NCBI GenBank assembly: GCA_014529385.2
Contig: CM043953.1
Coordinates: forward strand, 80,422,338-80,486,337
Reading direction: 5' to 3'
DNA from: Adiantum capillus-veneris
Lineage: Eukaryota > Streptophyta > Polypodiopsida > Polypodiales > Pteridaceae
DNA: 64,000 nt
Below the pieces are notes generated by a model. The model had not been told where the DNA came from. It did no database searches and was given only the letters and a program-made list of their open reading frames with translations. The translations under genes and the position numbers were made by a program. Of the stretch, positions 13,169 through 25,718 are shown in pieces. Every line of letters starts with the position of its first letter. Position 1 is the stretch's first letter.

Positions 13169-14639
13169 TCGAAAGAAAAGGAGAGTATTACTTCCATGCG
13201 ATGGCAGCTAGGAGGCAAGGTTTCCACCCTACACTATGAACAACCCATCTGACATGGGCCATGGAGATTGGATTCCAGCGTGCTCTCATTTGTTTCTGAC
13301 GCCGCGCGTTGTGAACCTGGCCTTACTCGACCACGATGAGTTTTCCATGCAACCCTCAACCACCCACTACTCGTCTTCATCTACCACCGCATATGCACTC
13401 CCCAATATAACACTAGCACATTTGCAACCCCTGGCTGGTGGGTTGAAGATCATTGACAAAAAACTCTCTTAGTAGCCCTACAACTACCGACCACATTCCA
13501 AGCCTAGGCATGTAGGAACCCCTGAGGGAGTGCTAATAGCGCATGCATGCACCAATCAGCTGTATTATCTCTCTCTCTCTCTCTCTATTTATTGGCCAGT
13601 ACTCATCCAAATCCAACAATCTCTCTCTCTCTCTCTCTATCTCTCAACGTGCCTCTACCCCAACTTGACGAACCCCCTCCTTTGCCTGCCATCCAAACAG
13701 GCTCGAGTGACAACCACGATGATAGCCACCCTCTATGATGATGATACAACGTTCTCAGTTTCCGAATGGCAAGTCGTGATGGCAATGTGTTGGACATGTA
13801 CTGCATGCTCGGATTTGTCATTATCAAGATGCCTTCAAAGTTTGATGATGGCTGATATCTGTGGAAGATGGCCGTTGGGTTGCCGAAATTTATCAAACTT
13901 AAACAACACATCTTGAAGCACTTCATTAGTTGACACAAGAATATAGTTTTATTAGCACATGACTCACTATATGTTGCAGTACAATTCTTTGAGTGCGGGG
14001 GAGGCTTTCATAGGAGAAAAATTGATTGATATACTAAATACGAGGGTATATTGAATCAATTGGTAAATTGACAAGCCACACATAGCAATGTGGGGGGAAT
14101 ATGACTAAGGCTAACTTTATTTACAAGTAAAGTGCCTTTAAACTGTCTTTGAAAATTAAAGCAATTGTTAGGAAAAATATGAACCCTCTAAGAGTCCTTT
14201 GGGATTAAGGTTAATTAGAGGCCAACCAATAGTAAGAGGGTGGTGGACACACTCTATGCCCTCAAAATAGTAGGGAGACAAAGTAGTCTTACACTTCTTA
14301 ATGGCCTCTTACATAGTGAAAAGGTGGGGGGCCTACGACACGTTGCACATGTATCGATACTGTCAACATTGTAACGTCGATATATACATTGGTATGCAAA
14401 AGCTTTGGTATATGCACTGCTATATGCGTCGATATGCACGTTTAAAAAAGTGTTGATATTGAAAAGTGAGATTTTGACTCTTGTTCCGATGCTTATATTA
14501 TTGGCGGCCTTATCAACACCAAAACCTGCAAAAAAAAATGGATAGAGAGGAACGACAGCTGATACTGCATGTATTGTAGCACCAAGAACCAATCCTCTCT
14601 GCCCAAAGGAAGAGTGCAAAAGCAATCACACTGCACTTA
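13169..14639. other. Non-coding DNA, two short (CT)n tracts
   Basis: No supported gene. (CT)n runs lie at about 13568-13587 and 13621-13640. Toward 14340-14460 the sequence is rich in short motifs such as CGATATGCAC, but I could not assign them. Confidence 0.5.
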
Positions 14640-14830
14640 TATTTTGACGCTGAAGAGTGAGAAGTATAGTTAGTACATATCAACAATATCATAAGCCTAA
14701 GAAAACTACAAAACCAAAACCATAAACATGACAAGCTTTCAAAAGCATAATCATAACTTTAACATCAACTCCCAAACTAAATATTTTCAAACCATAACCA
14801 AAACATGACTTGAAACTGTAACTATGACGA
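14640..14830 (-). repeat. Minisatellite segment A, probable CACTA subterminal array
   Basis: Degenerate repeats of AACCATAACCAAAACATGACT type. The same array resumes at 19755-19843 and 24074-24530, so two retrotransposons have split one original array. Position downstream of the minus-strand CACTA genes suggests a subterminal repeat region; this is inference. Confidence 0.55.
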
Positions 14831-15988
14831 TGTCAGGAGTTTTTTGGAGCAAAGAATTGTGCATATGTACATATCCATGCATGGTGCATCGAATAAAGTA
14901 TTGCCCATTTTCCAGAGCCAGGTGGTTATGTGGGACCTACATGTGTACAGGTAGGACACCATGTACATAGTGCATCGATTTTCACTATTAACAGTACCAA
15001 TGTGTTTTTTCTACAATAATGAGGAGTTGGTAGCGCGTAAAACTTCTCGAGGAAGCTACCCGTGGGCCGACGACATGAGGTAAGCAAGTGCGTCAGATGG
15101 CATCTAGTGGCATCAGGAGGCCGAATGGGGTCAAGACTTGCACGTGGATAAGTACGGACACGACGTGGATGTTTTCTTGTGATAATTATGCAGAGAGGTC
15201 ATCATGAAGACCATATTTTGGGGCCACTTCACGTGGTGTCGGGATGCATTATTGAAAAAAGTTGAGTGCCAGGTGTGCGGATGATGCAAAAAGGTGACAA
15301 CTATGCACTGCGAGGTCAGTTTTTGGCTTGTTCGGGGTCCGTTTGAGGTCATCTAAAAGGCCAAGGGTGCCCAACTAATAAAGCTAAGTGTGGGAACTGA
15401 AAAACAAGAGGAAAGACCAGAAAAAAAGTCGAGAAGAGAGGAGTAACAGCCGCATGTGTATTTTTGGGGTTTTTGGAGCCTGTTTTGGCCGTAAACTGCT
15501 CATCCGAGGTCGGATTTGAGCACTTCGACATTGTAGAATGGGGTTTTGGGCCGTTCCGGACGCGATGGCGCTGTCCATTTTGCCAAATTCCTCACTCTTT
15601 TTCTGCTGTTTTGGCTGTGTAAGTTTCTCCTATGAGCGAAGCTTTTGCTCCAATTTGTGATTGTATCTGGTATATTTTACCCATATTGTGTGAGCTGTTT
15701 GCCCCATTGGTGTTGGCCCAAGCTCTATTGAATCTAAACATCAGAAGTTCTCCTCTTTGAGCTGAGTTTTTTGGGTGTGTGTGTGTGTGTGTGTGTGTGT
15801 CTCTGTGTGGAGTGGGTAAGTGGATAGTCTCTCTCCTCTCACTCCATAGGTGTGTTCCTTGTCTCGGCCAGGGGTATTGTATAATCGGAGTGGTGCCCCA
15901 TAGTATGTGTGTGTGTGTGTGTGTATCATTCCAAGAGTGTGTGTCGGGTCGTTATAGAGGCGCTGTGTGTGTTTTCATCTCACCCGCA
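14831..15988 (+). repeat. 5' LTR of the 14831-19754 element
   Basis: 1,158 bp, strongly similar along its length to 18611-19754. It contains (GT)n tracts near 15775-15800 and 15907-15925; their lengths differ in the right LTR. Confidence 0.85.
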
Positions 15989-16012
15989 TTCTTTTGGTGC
16001 CCCCACTGAGGA
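15989..16012 (+). other. Probable primer-binding site (tRNA-Asp-like)
   Basis: TTTTGGTGCCCCCACTGAGG begins four bases after the LTR end and resembles a diverged TTGGCGCCGCTGTCGGGG, the form present intact at 25700 in the giant element. Assignment rests on position plus partial similarity. Confidence 0.45.
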
Positions 16013-16060
16013 TCTTCTTCGAGTATCTTCTACTTCGAGCTTCAAGCTTCGAGATTCGGG

Positions 16061-16145
16061 ATTACAGGTTGCAGATTACATGTTACAGGTTACAGGTTAC
16101 AGGAACAAGTACAGGTACAGATGATTCACATAGGTACAGGTAGCT
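16061..16145 (+). repeat. Short tandem repeat of GTTACAG-type units
   Basis: The stretch runs as degenerate 7-mers (GATTACAG, GTTGCAG, GTTACAG, GTACAG). It lies in the leader between the primer site and gag. Confidence 0.6.
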
Positions 16146-17052
16146 GGAGTACAGTGATATACTAGCAGTGGTGTCACTTGCAGTTGTTGTGGGTATGCAT
16201 CATTTGGCGCCTGTTTGAGCGCATTGTCTGCTGGGTTGTACGTTACTTGTGGGAACTGCCATTGTACGCCTTTGTGGAGCCATATTTGGTTTTATTTGGC
16301 AGTCCCAGCCATTTCTGAGACTTGGTCTGGAAGATAGTCATTTCTGAGACTTGACTATACGAGATTTGCATAAGCCTTCGTGTGAGGGTCGATAGCATGA
16401 GGTTTTATTGAGCTGGGGGATTCTCAAATGTGGAGATCCTTTTGGTGATACAGGTAGCTGGAGCACCCTTTTCGTGACCTTGCCATAGGCTATGTACTAG
16501 TGAGTCCTATTTGATGCTCGGGTTCTATTGTTGACAGTTTATGCATACATATACAGTCTATATTTTGGGTTCCTACTGCTCTACTTCTGGGGAAACTCTG
16601 TCAAAATTTTTCCAAGTTATGATGGCTAGTTTTTTGGTCTTTTGAGCCATTTATGCTGTTATGCTGCTGAAATTTTGGCAAAATCAGAGGATAAGACAAG
16701 TGTGCTTTCTTGGGAGCTTCATGGTTGGCTTTAATGGATGATCAAAATGGACCTCAGTTCACTCCTTTTCATTTAACACAAAGAATCCAGATAAATGTTC
16801 ATGTGTCCAGGAAGATTTTTTTCCAACAGCGCATAGTCTTTATGTTCGGGCCAAGAAGATTAAGAGAGATCCTGGAATGTCCTTTGCCTGTTGTAATTCC
16901 GATGATCAACTATGAAAACTCATTTGATGTGCATGTGTTTGTCCTTATCTAAAGACAAGCTCCATTGAATTTTCTAGGGATTGGGTCACTAAAAAGTTGG
17001 GTTCTTGTACGTGTGTTCGAAGGGGTTCTCAAAGCATTAAACTTGGGTAGCC

Positions 17053-17672
17053 ATGGCTTTCTCTTATCCGGAATTTCATGGAAGAAGTGGTGAAGATGCG
17101 GAAGACTTTCTGGAGCAAGTCAAGGTGGCATGCATAAGCAACAATATGTGTGATGAGGAGAAGATTTTGAGGCTATTTGGATTGCTTTTGAAAGATGAGG
17201 CCCGTGTTTGGTTCATGGATTTGGAAGCTAAAGAAGCAGTGGGTTCTTCTTATGGTTTGAGTCTTGACAAGTTTATAGAAGCGTTTTTAGAGCGTTTCCA
17301 GGTTTTTGAAGATGCAAATGCAGTATGGAATGAGCTCAATGCTCTTAAGCAAGGTTCTAGTCAAGGTGTTGATGCCTATGTACAAGGTTTTACAGATTTA
17401 TGGACTCATTGGTGTGTTGCTCTTAAGGATGAGACCCCCCCTTGTTCATGAAGAAAAGTTTTTTTGTTGATGGTTTGTCACCTTGGTTGCGGTTTGAGGT
17501 TGAGTTGAAGAGGCCGAGTCTTTTGAAGAAAGATTGCGGTTTGGTATGCATTGCAAAGCAAAAGGAATGGAAGTTTAAGCGTCTTGAGGAAAACATGCTA
17601 TCAGTACAGGTATGCATGTGCAAGATGGATTTTGGCACATGGAAGATGAAGTTAAGCCTAAAGCAGGTGTAA
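17053..17672 (+). pseudogene. gag of the 14831-19754 element, frameshifted
   Basis: ATG at 17053 follows a GCC context. The first 130 residues look like a retrotransposon capsid domain: YPEFHGRSGEDAEDFLEQV, then helices through LLLKDEARVWF and FIEAFLERFQVF, and QGSSQGVDAYVQGF. A frame change near 17440, in a C run, moves the frame to 17442-17672 (FFVDGLSPWLRFEV, IAKQKEW). No zinc knuckle follows. Capsid assembly is the expected role if intact. The element has no pol, so it would need enzymes from a related element. Confidence 0.7.
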
Positions 17673-17819
17673 AGTAGCTATCCTATGATGTTTCTCGTTT
17701 CTTCCCAAGGTCTATTGTGAAGGTTTAAAGAGGTCTTGCAGGTTGACAGGTTTTTGGGAAGCCTAAAGAGGTGAGTAAACGCTTTGGATACAGGATTTGA
17801 AAAGTCTTGAAGAGGTGCA

Positions 17820-18242
17820 TTGGCTACTTGTGTACCTTGTGATTCTGGGTGTGAGTGTGAGGTTGAGGTTATTGATGATGAACACGTATCTTTGGATACT
17901 AGTTCCTCGGAAATTAGGGAAGAGTGCAAGGTTGAGAGCCATTTTGTGGATTTGTTGGATGTGGAGCCTATTTTGAAGCCATATTTTGATGTATGTGCAG
18001 TGATTGAACCGATTTGTGAGCATGATTGTGGTTTAGAGCAGGGATCTGTATTCTTGGAGACTGATGAACCCATGCTAGAAGCTATGGATAGTGGTGTTAG
18101 CCATGATTATGATGTGGATAAAGTGATGTGTGATGATGAGTATGCTTATGATGATGAGAAGGGGTTTGGCATATATGAGTCCAATCTCAGCTATGTGAAT
18201 GCCTATGCTAGGGATATGTGTGCTGCAGGGATACTTTTGTGA
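17820..18242 (+). CDS. Acidic ORF of unknown function within the non-autonomous element
   Basis: The frame is open for about 140 codons and strongly acidic, with many Asp, Glu and Cys residues (CDSGCECEVEVIDDEHV, YDVDKVMCDDEYAYDDE). It starts in a TTG context, so the true start is unclear, and it ends at TGA 18240. It sits between gag and the 3' LTR, where pol would be expected. I recognise no domain. It may be derived from host sequence, be a private gene of this element, or be open by chance. Confidence 0.4.
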   Translation: MATCVPCDSGCECEVEVIDDEHVSLDTSSSEIREECKVESHFVDLLDVEPILKPYFDVCAVIEPICEHDCGLEQGSVFLETDEPMLEAMDSGVSHDYDVDKVMCDDEYAYDDEKGFGIYESNLSYVNAYARDMCAAGILL

Positions 18243-18272
18243 TTTGGATATCAACAACTTTACCTTCACACA

Positions 18273-18557
18273 ATGCTTTTAGCTACTTGGGTGCATGATT
18301 TGCAGGTTGCTGCTATGGCTGGTGAAGCCAAGATGCCAGGTGATGAGTCACTTGAGTTGTCTCTATCGGTTGGGTTGAATGTGGCATGCAATATTTATGC
18401 TTTTGGAACTCCAGACAAGGCGGATGTGTTAGTTGGATATGCCTATGGTGCATTTTGGTTGATTGTTGACAAATGTAGGTGTGGTGTTATGACGCTTCTT
18501 GTGAATCAGGCGATATGCCTTTGGCCTTTTGATCCAGGTGGAATGAGCATCTACTAG
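18273..18557 (+). CDS. Small ORF of unknown function before the 3' LTR
   Basis: 94 codons starting at ATG 18273 and ending just before the purine tract. It has hydrophobic patches (SVGLNVACNIYAFG, YAYGAFWLIVDK) but no recognised domain. It may continue the preceding acidic ORF after a frame change. Confidence 0.3.
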   Translation: MLLATWVHDLQVAAMAGEAKMPGDESLELSLSVGLNVACNIYAFGTPDKADVLVGYAYGAFWLIVDKCRCGVMTLLVNQAICLWPFDPGGMSIY

Positions 18558-18610
18558 TGTTGCTGCTGCTGAGCATGAATGCTCTAGCAGGCTAAGGGGT
18601 GGGCAAATTA

Positions 18611-19754
18611 TTTCAGGATTTTTTTGGATCAAAGAATTGAGCATATGTACATATACATGCATGGTGCATCGAATAAAGTATTGCCCATTTTCCAGAGCCA
18701 GGTGGTTATGTGGGACCCACATGTGTACAGGTAGGACACCATGTACATAGTGCATCGATTTTCACTATTACCAGTACCAGTGTTTTTTTTATACAATAAT
18801 CAGGATTTGGTAGTGCGTAAAACTTCTCGAGGAAGCTACCTGTGGGCCGACGACATGAGGTAAGCAGGTGCGTCAGATGGCATCTAGTGGCGTCAGGAGG
18901 CCGAACGGGGTCAAGACTTGCACGTGGATAAGTACGGACACGACGTGGATGTTTTCTTGTGATAATTATGCAGAGAGGTCATCACGAAGACCATATTTTG
19001 GGGCCACTTCACGTGGTGACGGGATGCATTATTGAAAAAAGTTGAGTGCCAGGTGTGCGGATGATGCAAAAAGGTGACAACTATGCACTGTGAGGTCAGT
19101 TTTTGGCCTGTTCGGGGTCCGTTTGAGGTCATCTAAAAGGCCAAGGGTGACCAAATAATAAAGCTAAGTGTGGGAACTGAAAAACAAGAGGGAAGACCAG
19201 AAAAAACATGGAGAAGAGAGGAGGAACAGCCGCAGGTGTGTTTTTGGGGTTTTTGGAGCCTATTTTGGCCGTAAACTGCTCATCCTGAGGTCGGATTTGA
19301 GCACTTTGACATTGTAGACTGCGATTTTGGGCCGTTCTGGACGCGATGGCGCTGTCCATTTTGCCAAATTCCTCACTCTTTTTCTGTTGTTTTGGATGTG
19401 TAAGTTTCTCCTATGAGCGAAGCTTTTGCTCCAATTTGTGATTATATCTGGTATATTTTACCCATATTGTGTGAGCTGTTTGCCCCATTGGTGTTGGCCC
19501 AAGATCTATTGAATCTAAACATCAGAAGTTCTCCTCTTTTGAGCTGAGTTTTTTGGGTGTGTGTGTGTGTGTGTCTCTGTGTGGAGTGGGTAAGTGGATA
19601 GTTTCTCTCCTCTCACTCCATAGGTGTGTTCCCTGTCTCGGCCAGGGGTATTGTGTAAGCCGAGTGGTACCCCATAGTGTGTGTGTGTGTATCATTCCAA
19701 GAGTGTGTGTCGGGTCGTTATAGAGGCGCTGTGTGTGTTTTCATCCCGCCCACA
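18611..19754 (+). repeat. 3' LTR of the 14831-19754 element
   Basis: 1,144 bp matching the 5' LTR. Its first bases read TTTCAGG instead of TGTCAGG. Substitutions and microsatellite length changes suggest it is not a recent insertion. Confidence 0.85.
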
Positions 19755-19843
19755 ACGATATGAACATTCTTAAACCATAATTGTAACATGACTTGAAAAC
19801 TGTAACCATAACGATATGAAGATTCTCAAACCATAAATATAAC
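19755..19843 (-). repeat. Minisatellite segment B between two retrotransposons
   Basis: Two units of the form AACCATAA...GTAACATGACTTGAAAACTG, matching segments A and C. It ends with ATAAC at 19839-19843, which is one side of the copia target duplication. Confidence 0.7.
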
Positions 19844-20166
19844 TAATGGGAATGGGATCGTGCTAGCTAGGGTTGATGAAAGAGAAACATTGTGCACACA
19901 AGTGAGTGTGTGTTGGCTAGATTATCACTCAAGAAAATTAGGTTCCAAGATCAATTAACTTGGACTCATTAACATGATATTGAGTATTTTATAAGCCATC
20001 ACAAGCTCACCATAAACAAGGGAGCTGTAATGCAGAATAGACTTGTGTTTATTCATTCAAGAAATAAGCTTTACATAGCTCTAAAACCTTGCACCACTGC
20101 ATGTGGGGGGATAATTCCACTCTTCTCTCCTTGACTCACATTCTAGGACAAAGCTCACACTTTACA
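19844..20166 (-). repeat. 3' LTR of the gag-only copia element
   Basis: 323 bp. The minus strand starts TGTAAAGTGTGAGC at 20166 and ends CCCATTCCCATTA at 19844. It matches 23092-23180 plus 23928-24073. Confidence 0.85.
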
Positions 20167-20413
20167 ATTCTCCCCTTGAGGTTTGGACTAGGAAGAAACT
20201 GAAGAAACTGACATCTCTGGCACACTCCGACCAGGAGCAAAAAGAACATCTCCAACCAATACATGAGACCATCCCCAATCCAGGAGACAAACTATCTCTA
20301 ATCCAAGAGATACTCAAACACCTCCCCTCGAACATATGTATAAAAATGAGACCATGCTAGTCCAAGCTATCTCCAAACAAATACAACTAAAAGGGAAAGG
20401 CAAAACAAAAAAT

Positions 20414-21419
20414 CTAGAGAATGTCATTGTAGACTAGAAGGCTATTGCCGCCTTCTTCTTCATCTTCATCTTTGTCTTCTTCTGCCAAATTCACTTTGGG
20501 CCTTGGATTTCTGTCGGTGTTGCCTCTATCCCTTTTGAAACACTTGGAGTGAAGGTGACACTTTTTTTCGCAAATACTGCAAGTCTTTGATGCTAGGTAG
20601 TCCTTTGCTATGTGCCCTTATTTGCCACACTTGAAACAAGTTTTCTACTAGAGCTAACTGCAAAAGCTCCTCCCTCTAAAGTAGCATTCCTCCCTTGCTT
20701 CTTCTCATCGAACATCAAAGAGTTGATGACATCTTGAAAATCTGGTGTTGGATCCTTCTCTTCAATGATGGTCATGATCTGGTCAAAGCTAGGTGGTAAG
20801 TTTGCTAGAAAAACTGCAATTTTGTCCTCCTCTGGTACTGCACAATTTATATCTAGTTGTGTGGTCATGCTTTTGAGGCGATTGACCAGGCTTGCAATAT
20901 CTTTGTTATGTTCCATTTGTAAGTCATGATCTGGTCAAAGCTAGGTGGTAATTTTGCTAGAAGAACTGCAATTTTGTCCTCCTCTGGTGTTGTACATTTT
21001 ATATCTAGTTGTGTGGTCATGCTTTTGAGGCAATTGACCAGGCTTGCAATATCTTTGTTATGTTCCATTTGTAATTTTTATAAATCTCTCTTTAAACTCA
21101 CTTTGCTCTTCTTTTTTCTAGCTCCAAAGTTTTTTTCTAGTGCTTCCCATGCAGCTGATGAAGTATCACAATCATCAATAAAGTGTACATAATTGTCATG
21201 TAGTGTGGTGATTATGATTCCTAATGCTTACTTGTCCTTGGCTTGATTTTGTGCACTCATAGCTTGTGTCAGTATTTGTGCACCAGCAGTAGATGTCGGA
21301 TCAGTGAGCATTGGTTTGACTATACCCCACAACTGCTTTTTCATTAAGTAGCCTTTCAACTTGGTTTGCCAAGTATGAAATCCCTCCCCATTAAATTTCT
21401 CAAGCTCCTTCTCTTTCAT
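20414..21419 (-). pseudogene. Copia-type gag with two zinc knuckles, internally duplicated
   Basis: ATG at 21419 opens KEKELEKFNGEGFHTWQTK, the typical copia gag N-terminus. The body carries EDKIAVLLAKLPPSFDQIM, the UBN2-like region. Knuckle 1 (CFKCGK, stop, GHIAKDY) is broken by TAA near 20620. Knuckle 2 (CSICEKKCHLHSKC) fits CX2CX4HX4C near 20575-20535. An acidic tail ends at TAG 20416-20414. A 152-bp tandem duplication (20771-20922 and 20923-21074) repeats the LPPSFDQIM segment. The stop and duplication make this copy non-functional. Confidence 0.75.
20771..21074 (-). repeat. 152-bp tandem duplication inside gag
   Basis: Both units run from GTCATGATCTGGTCAAAGC to TTATGTTCCATTTGTAA on the plus strand. 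152 is not a multiple of three, so the duplication shifts the gag frame. Confidence 0.85.
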
Positions 21420-21568
21420 TACATTAATAGAGGGGTCTTAGCTTAGGAGACTCTCCTAGCTAGTGTCTACCTCTTTACATGAGCACAAAGACTCCTTAGG
21501 AGATTATAGAAAATTTATTTTGCAAGTTTATTGTGCTTGGCTGCAAGATTTTGAAGTTTTAAGGAAGA

Positions 21569-21613
<45 letters not shown>

Positions 21614-22798
21614 TCTTTTGTGAAGCTCCTCTTTACTTGATTGAAGCTCCTCTTTACAAAAAATTATCTACTGATGATGTAGCTCCCCTTTGAGGCTTGC
21701 TGAAGCTCGAGAGAATTGGAGTTAACTCGAGAGGATTGAAGTCGCAGGCACTTGGAGAAATAGCATGCTGGTCGCAACAATAACAAGTGGGTTCCAAGGG
21801 ATGGCAAGGCTTGATGATGAGTGATAGGGCTGTGCAAGGCCAGCGAGGTTAAGTGCCCTTGGGACAAGCCCTTCCGTGGGAAGGGAGCCTAAGTTGGCAT
21901 TTTTAAAACTGCTTCAAATAAAAACTTGAAAATTTTTCTGCCACGTGATTGGGTGCCGATCTTTGCAGGGGGCGACAAGGCCAACTTGCCAAGTGGTGAT
22001 GGTGCACGATGGTCTCGTAGGATGACAATATGAGGATGTCAATAAGTTGACCCGCTCCGAAAGCGGCAGGCAGTGTGGGACCTTGCTTGCAGATGGGGGG
22101 CACAGAGCTGTAGAAAATAAGCAGCACAATGGCAAGCCGGCAAGGGTGGGCTCTGGACACGCAGGAGAGGCATCGAAGATGGAATCGTACCGAGCTAGAG
22201 CTTATGGGTTATGAGTTGCGAGGATCAAAATTGCTTGTGATGCTTGGCAAGAGCATCACTAAAAAAAAACTGTCAAGCTCAAGATGTGCAGGGGTCGATG
22301 TCAGTGGTGAGGCAAGGGGTAGGCAGTCGAGGTACGTGGTGATGAACGTGCACAACAGTAGCACCGCGTGTATGGGCCCAGGGGATTTGAAGGCCGTTGT
22401 CCAACCTGTAGGCGGGAGCAAGGACCGTGTGCTGAGTCACGAGTAGGAGGTGGGGCAGCCCGAATGTGCGCCTTTAGGAGTTGACCTTTTGTTTTGTAAA
22501 AATGTGGTTCCCACAAATTCAGTACACACACATACACTAACTCTATTTCTCTCACACACACACCTAGAAATAGGGGGACAATTTCATGGTCTTGATTTCT
22601 AAAATTGAGAAATCTGTAGAAGGTTGAAAACAAAGGAAATTTGAGAGCTTAATGGGATAGCCAAATGTGGTGCGATTGAAGCATGCAAGAGCTCTACATG
22701 GCAATGTCAAAATGAGCACTTTTTACACACATAAATTCCAATCGCCAATGATGGCTCTAATGAGTGAAATTTTGCAATGAATTAAGCTAAAAACAAGC

Positions 22799-22857
<59 letters not shown>

Positions 22858-23070
22858 TCCTCTCCCTAATCAAGCCTATCTAGCCATGGAGGGTAGTGGC
22901 CTCTTAGATGTGCCAAGGACATGCCCACACATAGCTAGATTAGGGCTAAATTGGTGAAAGATGCAACTAGTTATGGACAATGCCAATGGACCGTAAAGAA
23001 ATACTAATCCCTCTAATGGATATGCTAATTACTAACACACAAATGCATGATAACAAACCTAGCTAGTAAA
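21420..23070. other. Long leader or inserted DNA between primer site and gag
   Basis: No gene supported. It contains (AG)n at 21576-21609 and (AT)n at 22803-22855. Copia leaders are usually short, so part of this may be a secondary insertion, but I found no target duplication. Confidence 0.4.
22803..22855 (+). repeat. (AT)n microsatellite
   Basis: About 26 perfect AT units. Confidence 0.95.
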
Positions 23071-23089
23071 CCACGGTGCTCTGATACCA
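23071..23089 (-). other. Primer-binding site, tRNA-Met type, copia element
   Basis: The minus strand reads TGGTATCAGAGCACCGTGG two bases after the LTR end CCCATCA. This is a near-perfect plant initiator-tRNA site. Confidence 0.9.
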
Positions 23090-23180
23090 CTTGATGGGAA
23101 TGGGATCATGCTAGCTAGGGTGGATGAAAAAGATATCGAGTATTTGCTAAGCCATCACAAGCTCACCATAAACAAGGGAG

Positions 23181-23927
<747 letters not shown>

Positions 23928-24073
23928 AAGGGAGATGTAATGCAAAATAGACTCGTGTTTATTCATTCAAGAAATGAGCTTTATGTAGCTCTACAAACTT
24001 GCACCACTACATGTGGGATAATTCCACTCTTCTCTCCTTGACTCACATTCTAGGACAAAGCTCACACTTTACA

Positions 24074-24530
24074 ATAACATGATTAAAAAATTGTTACCAT
24101 ATTGACAACATAATTACAATACCATAACCATAACCTGATTGCAAAACCATAACCAAAGAGCGTATCCACAACATGATTACAAAAGCATAACCATAAACTG
24201 ATTGCAAAACCACAACCAAAGAGAATATTCACAACATAATTACCAAGCCATGACCATAACTTGATTGCAAAACCATAACCAAAGAGCATATCCACAATAT
24301 GATTACACAACCATAAACTGAATGTAAAACCATAACCAAGGAGTAATTGAAACAAGTATGACCATAACATAAACCCAAAAGAATAATTGTAACCATGACT
24401 TGATGTCAACACAATAACCGTATCAGATCGCAAGGCCATAAGCATAAACATTTAACTATAAGCATAAACCTCAAACTGTATGTAATGAATACAATCATCA
24501 AATGACCATAACTACAAAAAAGCATAGATG
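24074..24530 (-). repeat. Minisatellite segment C, about 66-69-bp units
   Basis: Units like ACATGATTACAAAAGCATAACCATAAACTGATTGC recur about four or five times. Because the period is close to a multiple of three, the minus frame stays open and reads as repeated LFGYGFAI blocks; this is not a real protein. Confidence 0.75.
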
Positions 24531-24777
24531 AAAGATGTCACCCTTATGGTAATGCCTCCAGTCGATGACCTCTCCCTCCTCCTGAAGCTAGGTCAAAAGA
24601 GCCACAAGTCCATGCTTGTACCCATACTTCTCCTCTCGGCGTGTAAGAGGATGCTTCATGGAAATTTCCTGCAAAAATACTTAGCCATAAGATACATATT
24701 AAGATAACATATACATATCCGGTAATTTAAAGCATACGTATAATACTTACAAACTCATGACAAAGAGTGTTGTACTC
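24531..24777 (-). pseudogene. Exon fragment of a CACTA-associated second gene, cut by the giant element
   Basis: The minus strand shows a donor (GAGTTT/GTAAGT near 24754) and an acceptor (TTTTTGCAG near 24670), followed by an open segment reading EISMKHPLTRREEKYG. The 44263-side flank joins directly to this at the TACTC target site. Function is unknown. Assignment to the CACTA rests on strand, order and position. Confidence 0.3.
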
Positions 24778-25699
24778 TGCTAGAAGCTGGACACACCCTA
24801 CGGAAAATGACTGCTCGGCGGATTATTATTTTTTGTAATTATTCATTTATTGAGAAAACCCGACATTTCACCTTTGTAAATATTGGGGCTTACAGAAGTT
24901 TCCAGATTGTATCCCAATTTTGACATTTAGATTGAGTAGATGGTTAAATTGGAACATTAGGGTTTGAGATTGTAAGGTATTTATACCACTTTTTGACCTT
25001 AATGAAAACCTTTGTCATTTTGAAAAAGTTAAGTCTATGAGTGAGTGTACTGTGTACGAGAGAGAGTGAGAGCTTCATCTTGACACTACAGCGCACCGGT
25101 GGTCGAAATCAAGTGCAGAGAAGTGTAGCGTGTTGCCCCCGACGAGTGCTACACACCAATACCTACATTGCGCGCGTACGGTCCGGTTTTGAGAGCTCTA
25201 CCTACAAGCTTCATCTGGTTATTCGGTGAGCATACGTTATCCGTTTTTGCATTTCAGCATATCCACGCGTTCGCATTGAGTAGAACTACACATTAGGCAC
25301 TTTAGTTTTTGAAAACGACAACCTGCAAATTTCGGCCAGACATCCTATGTGATTTTGCACCAAGTGTTTCGGGTTGGGATTTTGGTTGATAGACCTAAGG
25401 GAGAGCGACCTATTGGTGTTAGTAGGGTCTCCATCAATTTCTATGGTGTTTCAAGACCGTTTGATGGGTATTTGGCTCTTGGAAGCGTTGTAGGAAATCT
25501 CCTCTTATGCACTCCTGAAGGCTGTAGCTTAGACATTGGGTAGAGACCTCTGTAGGAATTAGTCAAGAGTCGGTCGAGTGTAGATTGACACCCTATGCTT
25601 GCTTCCACGCGCCTGCGGGTCGAGCTTCGTACTTAGCTGACAAATCTTGTTAGGTGAGTTCTCCTTGTGCTGACGTCCATCGCGGCGTATCAGCCAACA
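24778..25699 (+). repeat. 5' LTR of the giant element
   Basis: 922 bp from TGCTAGAAGCTGG to GCCAACA. A TATA-like TATTTATA lies at 24979-24986. A half-site of the internal palindrome (AGACATCCTATG) is at 25338-25349. Confidence 0.9.
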
Positions 25700-25718
25700 T
25701 TGGCGCCGCTGTCGGGGA
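25700..25718 (+). other. Primer-binding site, tRNA-Asp type, giant element
   Basis: TTGGCGCCGCTGTCGGGGA abuts the LTR end. This form is typical of plant Athila/Tat elements. Confidence 0.85.

Larger units (their letters stand above)
14831..19754 (+). mobile_element. Non-autonomous LTR retrotransposon with gag and an acidic ORF, no pol
   Basis: Two long direct repeats (14831-15988 and 18611-19754) bound a 2.6-kb internal region with a gag-like ORF and a second unknown ORF, but no RT, RNase H or integrase. The left LTR starts TGTCAGGAG and the right copy TTTCAGGAT. LTRs end CCCGCA and CCCACA. Both flanks show ACGA, consistent with a 4-5-bp target duplication. A purine tract (AAGGGGTGGGC) precedes the right LTR. 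The primer site resembles tRNA-Asp sites of Tat/Athila elements. It inserted into the minisatellite array. Gag-only elements of this kind (TR-GAG) are known in plants. Confidence 0.8.

Noticed and set aside
24083-24451. 122-residue minus-strand ORF with repeated LFGYGFAI blocks
   Set aside because: It is the translation of a 66-69-bp minisatellite whose period happens to keep the frame open.
25349-25543. ORFs repeated at 25349 and 43912 as a small gene family
   Set aside because: They lie at the same place in the two LTRs of the giant element and are open by chance.
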